Shown here one piece after another: positions 48,793 to 57,469 of a stretch of DNA of 64,000 nt. Each line of letters opens with the position of its first letter. Within the stretch, counting starts at the first letter, position 1. This DNA is from Caryophanales bacterium UBA5729 (GTDB taxonomy: Bacteria; Bacillota_I; Bacilli_A; Izemoplasmatales; Hujiaoplasmataceae). The stretch spans positions 124,001 to 188,000 of the forward strand of contig DIGF01000012.1 of the NCBI GenBank assembly GCA_002419505.1. Reading direction: 5' to 3'. A model generated the notes under the pieces. It was not told the DNA's origin and ran no database searches. It saw nothing but the letters and a program-made list of their open reading frames with translations. A program made the translations under genes and the position numbers.

Positions 48793-48830
48793 AAAGAAGC
48801 AATTTACCATTGGTAAAATTTTGCTTCTTT
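48793..48830. terminator. Terminator after hppA
   Basis: AAAGAAGCAA and TTGCTTCTTT enclose inner TTTACC/GGTAAA arms. Runs of A and T on both sides allow termination on both strands. Confidence 0.85.
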
Positions 48831-48860
48831 TTATCTTATTAGTTATTTGTTTTTAAAGAT

Positions 48861-48904
48861 AACAACACGACACTTTCAACGTGCGTTGATACGACCGAAT
48901 TGCT
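48861..48904. mobile_element. Attachment-like site 1 (chromosome-island junction)
   Basis: TCAACG-TG-CGTTGA is centred on 48882/48883 and ATTGCT lies at 48899-48904, as in the four later sites. The left arm position holds AACAAC in place of AGCAAT. The half next to hppA is therefore the divergent one, as expected for the original chromosomal half-site. Motifs GTAACATCA, ATGTTTCTCC and GCAACATAT follow to 49004. No gene lies in 48767-49015. Confidence 0.65.
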
Positions 48905-49015
48905 TGTAAAATAGACCTTGTGTGTATTAAAGTAACATCAAAAACGGCTAAAATATGTTTCTCCATACATGGTTACTAATGGACAAAATACTAAAGCAAC
49001 ATATTTCAGTCTCAA

Positions 49016-49804
49016 TTAGTATAATTCCACATATTTATCTTCATTCATTTGCCAAGTTCCATCTTGATTAAGGTTCATCATTTTTTGATAATATTCATTT
49101 GGCTTCGAAGTGAAGTAGTTATGCTTTTTGTTGATATCATACTCCGAGATTGCGGCTAGATTATATAGACCAGCTATATATTCCAACTGTTTTTTATCTT
49201 CTATTTTTATGTTGTATATTTTTCTAACCAAAATAGCATTATTTAGCATGTCATAAACTGAATAATTTCGATCCAATCTAGCAATAACACCGTATAAAAA
49301 ATCACACATCATATATGTACCATCCACATATACTTCTACGACTTGATGTCCATTGTAAGCTTTAAATTGGTTAACCAATATAGCGATTCTACTTGGCATC
49401 CCTAAGCATTGTAATAGTGCTGCACCAACTCTAGAAAGATCTGCACACCAATCACTACCTCTTTTAATGATTTCTAATTCAGTTCCACCGAAAACCATTT
49501 CTTCAAATTGTGATTCATATTTTTCAACAATTTCATTTATAAATTCAATTGCCCTATGAATGGACTCAAGATGGTTTTCACCTTTTAATTTTTGAGCAAT
49601 GTCATATAGTGCGTGTTTATATATATTTTTTGTAACCGATTGTGGTGCTTTATATAGATATGGTTTTGAATTTTCATCTAAGAAAATCATGTTTTTCAAT
49701 AACATATGATCAACTGACCGTTTATGATGTAAGTCATTTCTAAACATATGTTCATAAGCCCTACCAAATACACCATAACCTATTCTCATCTTTGGCTCAT
49801 TCAT
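49016..49804 (-). CDS. Transglutaminase-like cysteine protein
   Basis: A 262-residue protein without a signal peptide. The catalytic Cys is in RGSDWCADLSRVGAALLQ (about 120), the His in NGHQVVEVYVDG and the Asp in YMMCDFLYG, which is the Cys-His-Asp order of the transglutaminase/protease superfamily. It could cleave or cross-link peptides. Its gene lies 4 bp downstream of the Fic gene, so the two protein-modifying enzymes form one unit of island module 1. No function is established for such a pair. Confidence 0.7.
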   Translation of the reverse strand: MNEPKMRIGYGVFGRAYEHMFRNDLHHKRSVDHMLLKNMIFLDENSKPYLYKAPQSVTKNIYKHALYDIAQKLKGENHLESIHRAIEFINEIVEKYESQFEEMVFGGTELEIIKRGSDWCADLSRVGAALLQCLGMPSRIAILVNQFKAYNGHQVVEVYVDGTYMMCDFLYGVIARLDRNYSVYDMLNNAILVRKIYNIKIEDKKQLEYIAGLYNLAAISEYDINKKHNYFTSKPNEYYQKMMNLNQDGTWQMNEDKYVELY

Positions 49805-49808
49805 GATT

Positions 49809-50858
49809 TTATTCCTTTATAAGATTTAGCAACTGCACATTTTTATAGATAACTTCTTTGCCTAATTGTTCAGAAACAATGAAACCTTCTTTTTCAAGAA
49901 GCTTTAGATACTTAGTTGCAGTTGCTCTAGAAATATTCAAATTTTCTCTAAAGAACTCATTTTTGGTATACATGTAAGAAAACAAATGCTCGACTATCTC
50001 ATAACGATAAATATCTGGTAATCGTTTTTTCATCATTTCTTTTGTTAACTCTATCGATTGGTTGATTCTTAATATGAGATTGATCGTATTTTTAGAAGTT
50101 TCAGAAATACCTTTTAAAATGTATACAACAAAATCTTTTATATTTTCTATGTCCTCATTGCATTTTTTCAAAAGAGCATAATATTGTGACTTGTTTTCCA
50201 TAATGTACTTACTTAAATAGAGTATAGGTTCAGACAACTTTTCTTTTAAGACTAAATACAAGATATTCAATATTCTACCTGTTCTACCATTTCCATCATA
50301 AAATGGATGAATACTCTCAAATTGGAAGTGGATTAAAGCCATTTGAATCAGTGGGTCGTAATCATTATTTTGATTGATGAATAACTCAAGATTATGCATG
50401 AGTTCACGAATCTCTGTTTCATTTTGTGGAGGTGTGTGTACAACTTCATTGGTTTTATCGTTAATGATTACTGTTCCAGGAAGTTTTCTTATCCCACCTT
50501 TATTTTGTTCGATGACATTTTGAATTTCTACAAGTATATTTGTGCTGATAAATCCTTTTTGTCTCATGACTAATAATCCACGATCTATTGCATGCTTGTA
50601 GTTGATAACTTCTTTAGGTTTTCCTCCAATAGATGTCTTTGAGACAATCACCTTGAATATTTCATCATACGTCGTTATAATATTTTCTATAGCTGATGAG
50701 TCTTTTGACTCACTTAGATTGATTAAACTCAAAATGATTCCAGGATTTGGAAGTATTTTAAGTATACCTTTTAACTCGCCTATATGATGATTTGCAGTAT
50801 TTAGTTCTTTTAATATTTCTACTTCATTTAAATTTATACTAAAGGGGAGTTTATTCAC
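49809..50858 (-). CDS. Fic-family protein (probable AMPylase)
   Basis: A 349-residue protein. The N-terminal part contains SSAIEN, the [ST]xxxE[GN] inhibitory helix that blocks ATP binding in class II Fic proteins. The catalytic motif HPFYDGNGRTGR lies near residue 195. A C-terminal winged helix (about 280-349, RENLNISRATATKYLKLLE) should bind DNA or a partner. It starts with GTG after GAGGTG. Fic enzymes add AMP or other groups to target proteins. It is the first gene of module 1's cargo operon. Confidence 0.88.
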   Translation of the reverse strand: MNKLPFSINLNEVEILKELNTANHHIGELKGILKILPNPGIILSLINLSESKDSSAIENIITTYDEIFKVIVSKTSIGGKPKEVINYKHAIDRGLLVMRQKGFISTNILVEIQNVIEQNKGGIRKLPGTVIINDKTNEVVHTPPQNETEIRELMHNLELFINQNNDYDPLIQMALIHFQFESIHPFYDGNGRTGRILNILYLVLKEKLSEPILYLSKYIMENKSQYYALLKKCNEDIENIKDFVVYILKGISETSKNTINLILRINQSIELTKEMMKKRLPDIYRYEIVEHLFSYMYTKNEFFRENLNISRATATKYLKLLEKEGFIVSEQLGKEVIYKNVQLLNLIKE

Positions 50859-50891
50859 AATATCACCTCGTGATTAATATTTTTCTGTTTT

Positions 50892-50946
50892 TATCCTCGT
50901 AATCATCTTATCACACAAAATTAGTCACGTCAAGACTTCGAGGATA
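50892..50946. promoter_or_regulatory. Inverted repeat upstream of the Fic gene
   Basis: TATCCTCG (50892-50899) and CGAGGATA (50939-50946) are perfect eight-base arms 39 bp apart in the presumed promoter region. The Fic protein's own winged helix, or another regulator, could bind here. Confidence 0.4.
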
Positions 50947-50970
50947 GTTTTTTATTAATTTTAGTCGCAT

Positions 50971-51269
50971 CTTGAGCATGTCAAAAACTATGATACTAAA
51001 AGCGCATGGATAAGATTAATGAAATCATAGGTCAAAAGAATCTTGTAATTGATACATTAGATTCTGAGATATTGCGATCATTCATCTATAAAATGATTTC
51101 AGTAAGTCAAAATGAGATCGTCTATTGCATTGCGGGATCAAAGAATTATTCTGATGATGAGTTCAAAGAACGTAGATTTGATTTTCTTAAAACTGAACCT
51201 ATCGTTGTGGGAACATATCAAACAACGGATGGCTTAACTAAGATGAATTACCGGGTTGTGGTGATTTAA
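50971..51269 (+). pseudogene. 3' remnant of a large serine recombinase gene
   Basis: Aligns with the last hundred or so codons of the recombinase at 58476-60200. LEHVKNYDTK lies in one frame, then after a one-base shift near 51000 comes DKINEIIGQKNLVIDTLDSE and a continuous frame to MNYRVVVI and stop. The catalytic and zinc parts are gone. It is closer to the stub at 53871-54082 than to the intact gene. It lies at the right end of module 1, 213 bases before the centre of site 2. Confidence 0.85.
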
Positions 51270-51284
51270 TTTTTTGAAAAATAG

Positions 51285-51595
51285 ATGTTTCTACACACGA
51301 GAAATTATATGCTTAGAGCATATAAATATGTTTCCACATTAATTTTCTTATGTTTCCACATTGGGCAAAAAGTAAAAAAAGAAGCATTTAACCACTATTT
51401 AGGGGGTTAGATGCACTACTACTATTCTATGAATGGCTTTGTTAAGCGGTTTTTAAAGAAAGCAATGTGATAGACTCAACGTGCGTTGAGTGCACCATAT
51501 TGCTCGAAAATAGGGTGTTGTGTGTACTCAAGAAACATCAAAATGGCCATTTTAATGTTTACACACACAATCACAGAAAAACCATAGAAACATAT
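51285..51595. mobile_element. Module junction 2 with attachment-like site
   Basis: The site at 51461-51504 is symmetric: AGCAAT, nine bases, TCAACG-TG-CGTTGA, nine bases, ATTGCT, centred on 51482/51483. To its left lie ATGTTTCTAC (51285), ATGTTTCCAC (51328) and ATGTTTCCAC (51350). A hairpin with minus-strand terminator polarity follows at 51384-51414. To its right are GAAACAT (51532), ATGTTTACAC (51555) and GAAACATAT (51587). No gene is seen in 51270-51615. Confidence 0.75.
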
Positions 51596-51615
51596 TAATA
51601 GAAAAATGACAAGGT

Positions 51616-52287
51616 TTATTGATTTAGAGAATCCAAAAAGTCTTTTTCAATTTGCTCTAATTCTGATTTAAAAACTTTTTCAATTTCGCTTAATAAATTA
51701 TATCCCTTATAACTATAAACAGATATAAACCTTTCTTTGCCATAACGATTGATTAAATACTTTACGAATGCTCCTGCTATTGGATATGTAATTTCATCTG
51801 CGTAACTTAAAAAGAAATCATTTTGAACTAGATTTTTGATGTTTAAGTATTTATCAGTTTTTATGAATATTCGTACCCATTCATCGTTAGACTTACTCCA
51901 CCATACATTGTCAAAATGCATTGCTAGCCCCTCTCTAAGAAAATTAGATTTAGGCTTGTTAAGGATATAAGAAATAATATGAGCGTCTTCGTGATACCCT
52001 ATACATTTAATTTTCTCATTGTATACTGCATATATTTCATCTGGTGGATTTGCAAAACCATTGCATGGATCATTATCTCCATATATTTTTCCAACTAACT
52101 CTGGTGTTTCTAACAAAAAATAATTTATTTTAAACGTTGGGTTAACATTTAGAAAACTAGTTATTTCTTTATAACATTTTTCTTGAATATTCTTTATTAT
52201 TTCGATATCTTTTTCAGCCAATGAGTCTTTAGCAAAGTAAAAATTATAATGTTCACTGGTATGTTTATATAATTTAGGCAAGTTCAT
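51616..52287 (-). CDS. Putative gluzincin metallopeptidase-like protein (module 2)
   Basis: A 223-residue protein starting after AAAGGAGG. HEDAH (in GYHEDAHIISYI, about 100-112) and, after 15 residues, REGLAMHFDN give the HExxH...E layout of gluzincins of the peptidase-MA type. A later ITYPIAGAFVKYLINRYG helix is typical of the same superfamily. No signal peptide is visible, so it acts in the cytoplasm unless exported otherwise. It lies 77 bp downstream of a DUF4143 ATPase gene, an order repeated at 60797-63074. Confidence 0.65.
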   Translation of the reverse strand: MNLPKLYKHTSEHYNFYFAKDSLAEKDIEIIKNIQEKCYKEITSFLNVNPTFKINYFLLETPELVGKIYGDNDPCNGFANPPDEIYAVYNEKIKCIGYHEDAHIISYILNKPKSNFLREGLAMHFDNVWWSKSNDEWVRIFIKTDKYLNIKNLVQNDFFLSYADEITYPIAGAFVKYLINRYGKERFISVYSYKGYNLLSEIEKVFKSELEQIEKDFLDSLNQ

Positions 52288-52364
52288 GTTAATGTCCTCC
52301 TTTTTACTATGCAGTTACATGAGAATATATTTTGATGCTGATTATGAAAAGGATACAATAATGA

Positions 52365-53657
52365 TTAGTCTTTTAAACATCCTATAGGTATAATTTTTAT
52401 ACCATCTTCTCTTGTGTATGCCATTTCTCCACCTGTTATAATCATCAACAAATCCGGTTCTTTTAATTTATGTGAGGTTCTTGATTCATTTGCTTTTCTA
52501 ATTAAATCGACTACTTCTAACAGATGTTTTGCTGCTTCTTCGATTTGTTTTGAACCTAACTTGATTTCAATTAGAGCAAATCTTCCATCTTCTAAGTTCA
52601 ATACGGCATCGACTTCAAGATTCATCCTATCCCTATAATAAGATATTCGTCCACCAAGTGTTGATGTATATACTTTTAAGTCTCTAACACATAAATTCTC
52701 AAAAATGAATCCAAATGTTTCAAAATCCTGAGATAACACTTGTGGTGTTAAGCCTAAAGCTGCAACAGCAATAGATGGATCAATAAACATTTTCTTATTA
52801 GAACTCCTTATAGACGTTTTAGACCTGATTGACGGATTCCATGCTGGCAAATCTTCAATGACGTAAAGTTTATTCAATGCATTGATGTATTCGTAAAAGG
52901 CTGATTCTGATAAACTCACATTAGCATTAACATCGTCAATGATTGTTTTATTTAATGTAATTGTGCCTATATTCCTCGCGTATGACTTAAGTAATTGTTG
53001 AACTTTAATTGGTTCTCTTTTTTTACCATCAACTGTTGAAATGTCCGTTTGAATAATATTTTCAATATAAGACTTGGCAACTAGCAACTTTGCCGATTCT
53101 GTTTTCTTGCTTAAGCTTGAGGGCCAACCGCCTCTACAAGAAGCAAAGATTAGATTTTCAATTGTTAAGTTTGATTTGAACCCATCAATATAGTAATTTT
53201 TGTCATCAAACAGTCGTCTTAAAGAAACTAACCCACTTGATTCTTTTGACTCGTACAAACTCATAGGATACATCTTTAAGCGAGCAATTCTACCTGTACC
53301 GCTATGCATAATTTTTGATTCATCTACGACTGTTGATCCTGTTAAGATGTATAAACCTTCAGTGCTTAAATTATCAATAGATGTTCTAATAGCATCCCAC
53401 AAGACAGGTGCCATTTGCCACTCGTCTATCAGTCTAGGTTTTTCGCCTTCAAGTAAGAGTGAAGGTTTGGTCTGTGCAGTCAATAAATATCCCTGTGATT
53501 TATCAGGATCTTGTAATTTTAAAATACTTTTCGCCTTCATAGATGCACTGGTAGTTTTTCCACACCATTTTGGACCAGTTATTAACACCGCACCAAAGGC
53601 CTCCAGATATGTATCTATTTCACTATCAATGTTACGCTTAAGATATGTTGAAATCAT
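52365..53657 (-). CDS. AAA-type ATPase with DUF4143 (module 2)
   Basis: A 430-residue protein. Walker A is ITGPKWCGKTTSA, Walker B is KPRLIDEWQ and sensor 1 is YILTGST. A winged-helix region follows, then the C-terminal DUF4143 domain. That domain carries NLEVDAVLNL and RFALIEIKLG, the Asp...Glu-x-Lys layout of the PD-(D/E)xK nuclease fold. The family is widespread and functionally undefined. It is clearly homologous along its whole length to the product of 61779-63074. Its upstream region carries repeats of 23-bp period. Confidence 0.85.
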   Translation of the reverse strand: MISTYLKRNIDSEIDTYLEAFGAVLITGPKWCGKTTSASMKAKSILKLQDPDKSQGYLLTAQTKPSLLLEGEKPRLIDEWQMAPVLWDAIRTSIDNLSTEGLYILTGSTVVDESKIMHSGTGRIARLKMYPMSLYESKESSGLVSLRRLFDDKNYYIDGFKSNLTIENLIFASCRGGWPSSLSKKTESAKLLVAKSYIENIIQTDISTVDGKKREPIKVQQLLKSYARNIGTITLNKTIIDDVNANVSLSESAFYEYINALNKLYVIEDLPAWNPSIRSKTSIRSSNKKMFIDPSIAVAALGLTPQVLSQDFETFGFIFENLCVRDLKVYTSTLGGRISYYRDRMNLEVDAVLNLEDGRFALIEIKLGSKQIEEAAKHLLEVVDLIRKANESRTSHKLKEPDLLMIITGGEMAYTREDGIKIIPIGCLKD

Positions 53658-53717
53658 TATATCACTCGCTTTCTTACCTAGATTTTATCATACTTCAACA
53701 TATAAAACAATACTAAA

Positions 53718-53855
53718 TGGAGTAATTTGCGATATTTCAACGGATTAATTTGTAATATTTTAATGGTGTTTTTTGCACTTAAACTCTATATTATCAATAC
53801 CATTGTGCAAATTTTCTTATTCTCATTGTGCTTTTTGTCGATTATTTATTGTGCA
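53718..53855. promoter_or_regulatory. Direct-repeat control region of the module 2 ATPase gene
   Basis: Two copies of a CGGAGTAATTTG-like unit start at 53718 and 53741. Three copies of ATTGTGC(A) start at 53802, 53825 and 53848. Each series has a period of exactly 23 bp. The same two series with the same period precede the module 4 ATPase gene. They are probably protein-binding sites. Confidence 0.65.
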
Positions 53856-53870
53856 ATTTGGATTGATGTG

Positions 53871-54082
53871 GTAGATTCTGAGATATTGTGTTCATTCATC
53901 TATAAAATGATTTCAGTAAGTCCAATGAGATCGTCTATTGTATTTCAGGAACAAAGAATTATTCTGATGATGAGTTCAAAGAACGTAGATTTGATTTTCT
54001 TAAAACTGAACCTATCGTTGTGGGAACATATCATAAAGCGGATGGCTTAACTAAGATGATAATCCTAGTTGTGGTGATTTAA
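53871..54082 (+). pseudogene. Shorter 3' remnant of a large serine recombinase gene
   Basis: Begins at codons for DSEILCSFIYKMISVS, loses frame within a few dozen codons, and otherwise matches 51060-51269 nearly base for base, including the segment encoding KNYSDDEFKERRFDFLKTEP. Small deletions break the frame. It ends 213 bases before the centre of site 3, the same distance as the module 1 stub from site 2. Confidence 0.85.
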
Positions 54083-54097
54083 TTTTTTACAAAATAG

Positions 54098-54433
54098 ATG
54101 TTTCCACACACGAGAAATTATATGCTTAGAGCATATAGATATGTTCCCACAATGATTTTGATATGTTTCCACATTACGCATAAAATTAAAAAAGAAGCAT
54201 TTAACCCTATTTGAAGAGGTTATATGCTTCTTGTTCTATTGTATGAATGGCTTTTTTAAGCCGTTTTTAATGAAAGCAATGTGATAGACTCAACGTGTGT
54301 GGTAAATACGGAATTGCTTTGTCAAAAGGTGTGGTCTGTACGTATGTTATATGAATATGTTTACACAGACAAGTAAAACCAAGGGGTATTTGTATGGAAG
54401 TAACATATTTTAGACCCAAATTTATGTTCCCTC
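54098..54433. mobile_element. Module junction 3 with attachment-like site
   Basis: The site at 54275-54318 has AGCAAT, nine bases, TCAACG-TG, a degenerate TGTGGT arm, nine bases, ATTGCT, centred on 54296/54297. To its left are ATGTTTCCAC (54098), ATGTTCCCAC (54141) and ATGTTTCCAC (54163), and a hairpin AAGAAGCATTTAACC/GGTTATATGCTTCTT (54192-54232). To its right are ATGTTTACAC (54357), GTAACATAT (54400) and ATGTTCCCTC (54424). Confidence 0.75.
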
Positions 54434-54553
54434 ACACTTTTTGTATGGTTAATATGGAATTGTTTTATCAAAAGGTGTGATCTGTATGTATGTTATATAA
54501 ATATACTTACACAGACAAGTAAAACAAGGGGTATTTGTATGTGAGAAACATAT
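54301..54553. repeat. Tandem duplication of the right half of site 3
   Basis: 54301-54408 is repeated with substitutions at 54447-54553 (period 146). The duplicated part begins just right of the site 3 centre and includes the ATTGCT arm (ATTGTT in the copy), so the second copy is a right half-site without a left half. Nothing further is recognised in 54554-54767. Confidence 0.65.
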
Positions 54554-54767
54554 AAAACCTGTCTATAATCGGGAGCACATTATTAGAATATTAAGATAAT
54601 TCCACACAATGTTTGGCGGGACTACTCTATTACTTCAAAACAACTTTAAATCAACAGATAAAAAATAGAAATCAATAAACGTGCATGCCTAATTTCAACA
54701 TTTTATCTTCAAGCATACTGATCAAAAAATCAGATTAAAGATGAAATTAGTGGATATACTGAAAGTA

Positions 54768-55436
54768 TTATACCTCTTTAATAATTATCTCATTAAACTC
54801 TTCAAAAGTCTGATATTGGGTATTGAGTTTATTTATTTTTGAATCTTTCATAATGTATACGTTTTTTCCCAATTCGTAAGCATTCGAAATAATGTGTGTC
54901 GAAATAATAAATGTTTTTCCAAGTTTATTTAAATTGATTATCATTTCTTTTAATGCTATTTGACTTTTAATATCAAGAAATAGTAATGGTTCATCAAGAA
55001 CATAAATATCACTATCATATGATAATGCAACAGCATAAGCTAATTTGTGTTTTTGTCCAGCAGATAAATCCCTAATCATTTCTTCATTGCATTGGTCTAA
55101 ATTTAATATTAATAATAATTTATCAAAATTAGTAATGAATTTATCATCAGCAATTTTTTTGACATATTCTACATATTCATTAACCTTTAGACTCTCTTGA
55201 AGTAAAGGAGTATCCAAAACAAAGGAAATTTTAGCATCCATTAATATCTCTCCATCATAATCTGAATATACTCCAGTTAGACACTTTAAAAATGTAGTCT
55301 TTCCAACGCCATTTGGACCTATTATTATACTAATTTTCCCAGATTCAAATGATATTGAAAGTTCCTCTAAAATAAATTTAGAGTTGTCAGTTAAATAACT
55401 AAAGGATAAATTTTTGACATTAATGACATTATTCAT
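54768..55436 (-). CDS. ABC ATPase of the peptide operon
   Basis: About 222 residues from the ATG. Walker A is GPNGVGKTT, the signature is degenerate (LSAGQKHK), Walker B is IYVLDEPLLFLD and the H-loop is FIISTHI. It is a stand-alone ATPase for the membrane protein encoded just upstream, overlapping it by 8 bp. Such pairs beside bacteriocin-like peptide genes give self-immunity or export. It closes a four-gene operon. Confidence 0.88.
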   Translation of the reverse strand: MNNVINVKNLSFSYLTDNSKFILEELSISFESGKISIIIGPNGVGKTTFLKCLTGVYSDYDGEILMDAKISFVLDTPLLQESLKVNEYVEYVKKIADDKFITNFDKLLLILNLDQCNEEMIRDLSAGQKHKLAYAVALSYDSDIYVLDEPLLFLDIKSQIALKEMIINLNKLGKTFIISTHIISNAYELGKNVYIMKDSKINKLNTQYQTFEEFNEIIIKEV

Positions 55437-56157
55437 AATTAACACTTCCGTAAATTATACTTTTTATTTTGGAAATTTTAGAAATTACATAAACTGCAAC
55501 TCCTGATAATAGTGACAGGAGCAAAACGGCTAGGATAAAAAATAGTAAATTACTTAAACGATTTACGATGGGTGATAAAAGATCAACATTAAAATTTACA
55601 ATTAATATCGCAATTCCCCATATATAATTGTTCTTAATATTTCCAACCCAAGATACATTTTTCTTATTTAGATTATTATGAGTAAAATCTTTAAACAGTG
55701 TGAATAAGATAAACAAAAATTTCAATCCTAAGTTGATAAGGAAGAGAAAAATAATTTCTTTATAGAAATTCGCTTCATAGACAATACTTAAAACCCATAT
55801 TATAGATATTACAATCAAATCTATATGTAAGACTGAGAGTAAATTCGAAAATAATTTAGCCAAAAAAACATCTCTAATCTTCACATCAAAGGCTGCAAAG
55901 AGTGTATGATCAGTATTTTCAGATGTAAACCAAAATATCTTCTTATTAGAATAAAAAATCCAATACTGAATGAATAGGATTACTGATAAAGCTAATCCAA
56001 AAACAAAAATAAATTCATTCGAGTTTTCTCCACCTGAAATGATGTAAAAAACTGGTAATGCAATTAAAATAATACTTCCAAAGGTCAATAAAATAGTGTT
56101 CCCGAAGTTTATTCTGTAAAATATTTTAAAATCCTTAGCCATTATTGCTCGTATCAT
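55429..56157 (-). CDS. ABC-2-type membrane protein of the peptide operon
   Basis: A 242-residue protein with about six membrane segments (near 22-42, 50-70, 100-122, 128-150, 170-185 and 200-228). It has an N-terminal MAKDFKIFYR as in bacitracin/lantibiotic-type ABC-2 permeases. The ribosome site is a strong GGAGG. With the downstream ATPase it would form an immunity or export transporter for the peptide encoded 10 bp upstream. It contains no peptidase domain. Confidence 0.75.
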   Translation of the reverse strand: MIRAIMAKDFKIFYRINFGNTILLTFGSIILIALPVFYIISGGENSNEFIFVFGLALSVILFIQYWIFYSNKKIFWFTSENTDHTLFAAFDVKIRDVFLAKLFSNLLSVLHIDLIVISIIWVLSIVYEANFYKEIIFLFLINLGLKFLFILFTLFKDFTHNNLNKKNVSWVGNIKNNYIWGIAILIVNFNVDLLSPIVNRLSNLLFFILAVLLLSLLSGVAVYVISKISKIKSIIYGSVNYE

Positions 56158-56166
56158 TTTTGCCTC

Positions 56167-56502
56167 CTAATAAAACATTCTGATATTCCAAAGTGCTGTT
56201 ACCATTGCAGCAGTTGAAAGCACCGCAATAATTGCTACTGCAGGAGTACCTAAACTACCAATAATCGCACCTACTGCACCAAAATGAGCTAATGTATACC
56301 AAAATCCAAACTGAGCCCATGCTATCATTCCACCAATAGTTGCTACTCCTGTGAAAATTATTGCATTTCGAAATTCTACATATCCATAGTACAACCCACT
56401 AATATTGTTTATAAAAGTAGTTGATGTTCCACCGTTGATATCATACATTTCTTCTTCACACATAATTTCCCAAGAATTATCTAATGTCATAGCGTATGTC
56501 AT
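56167..56502 (-). CDS. Double-glycine-leader hydrophobic peptide (bacteriocin-like)
   Basis: 111 residues from the ATG preceded by GGAGGTG. A polar leader of about 25 residues ends in EEEMYDINGG, the classical double-glycine cleavage motif with acidic and hydrophobic positions before it. The presumed mature part (about 86 residues, from TSTTFINN) is very hydrophobic and glycine/alanine-rich, with three possible membrane helices. This is the layout of class II bacteriocins or other secreted membrane-active peptides. No C39 peptidase is encoded nearby to cut the leader. Confidence 0.7.
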   Translation of the reverse strand: MTYAMTLDNSWEIMCEEEMYDINGGTSTTFINNISGLYYGYVEFRNAIIFTGVATIGGMIAWAQFGFWYTLAHFGAVGAIIGSLGTPAVAIIAVLSTAAMVTALWNIRMFY

Positions 56503-56595
56503 AAATATCACCTCCATTCTACTGTATATTTTTACTTTCCGCAAGTGAATATTGCCCCCACCACATCCGTGTCACAGTAGACACTCCCCAAAATA

Positions 56596-57066
56596 TTAGG
56601 ACACTTGAACAAACACTTCAAGTGAAACTATATTTCTATTTTGTTCATTTTTAGACTTATTTTTAATAACCATTACTTGATGAACTGGTCCAACAGGGTT
56701 GAGTTCATTTTTTTTTATATATTCATGCACTTCTTTTGTTGCCATACTAGCATTTTGAGGATTACCTCTATATTTTGAATAGACACAATTTGAAAGTTCA
56801 TATTTTGAAATAAAACAATATATATTATTTCCTTTAGTAGGCTGATTAAGTTCAAGCATAAATTCCATATCAATCTTTTGCTTTCCACTTTCAAAATTTA
56901 ATCCTTTTGTGATTGTTAAAACTCTTGTAGCTTTTACATTGTCTTTAGACTGTGCGAATTTAATCATGCTCTCAATTATTTCGTCCATTTCAGCATTGAA
57001 GACTGTAGCTCTATATTTTAAAATGTTTTTTAACAATAATATTTTTGATTCTTCGACAAATTTCAT
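56596..57066 (-). CDS. Conserved hypothetical protein, first gene of the peptide operon
   Basis: About 156 residues from the ATG after AGGT. Sequence is soluble, with a mixed alpha/beta pattern resembling the GyrI-like ligand-binding or DUF5085-type fold: helix EIIESMIKFAQS, then strands ending SLEVFVQVS. I cannot confirm the family. No membrane segment, so it is not an obvious immunity protein. It precedes the double-glycine peptide gene on the same strand. Confidence 0.55.
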   Translation of the reverse strand: MKFVEESKILLLKNILKYRATVFNAEMDEIIESMIKFAQSKDNVKATRVLTITKGLNFESGKQKIDMEFMLELNQPTKGNNIYCFISKYELSNCVYSKYRGNPQNASMATKEVHEYIKKNELNPVGPVHQVMVIKNKSKNEQNRNIVSLEVFVQVS

Positions 57067-57390
57067 GATCATACCTACTCAAAAATCCATAAGCCAAGTT
57101 TTTCGATTCCCCAAAACAAATATTTTTGTGTATCTACAATCATTCTTCCTCTAACTTGCATCCCTATCAAGATATCTTGTATTTATGTCAATAAAGTGGA
57201 CACATTAAGTAAGAATTTCTTTCTTTGAATAATGCACTTATTTCTCCTTCCTTTAAGAGTTTTGTGATGGCGTGTTTGATTATATCGAATTAAAACACTT
57301 CAAAAAACGACTTTTTATAATTAAATAACGACTGCAACAAATAGAGTTATGGTTTTCCTATCTATGCCTATATAATGCTTAATTCTATAT

Positions 57391-57440
57391 ATGCAAATTG
57401 CATTATGTTATTGACTGCGCTACACTTGTTGCTCTATAAT
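57391..57440 (+). promoter_or_regulatory. Promoter and palindrome of the XRE regulator gene
   Basis: TTGACT (57411) and TATAAT (57435) are 18 bp apart. The interrupted palindrome ATGCAA-A-TTGCAT (57391-57403) lies just upstream of the -35 box, between this gene and the divergent peptide operon, and could serve the XRE protein on both. No gene is seen elsewhere in 57073-57469. Confidence 0.6.
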
Positions 57441-57469
57441 GGTGTCATATATATAAGCGAGGTGGAAAC

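Noticed and set aside
53727..54050. Open plus-strand frame of 107 codons
   Set aside because: Its second half is the frameshifted recombinase stub and its first half covers the direct repeats upstream of the ATPase gene; no ribosome site.
57172..57250. GTGGACA-type sequence resembling an insertion-sequence end
   Set aside because: No matching inverted end, target duplication or transposase fragment could be found.
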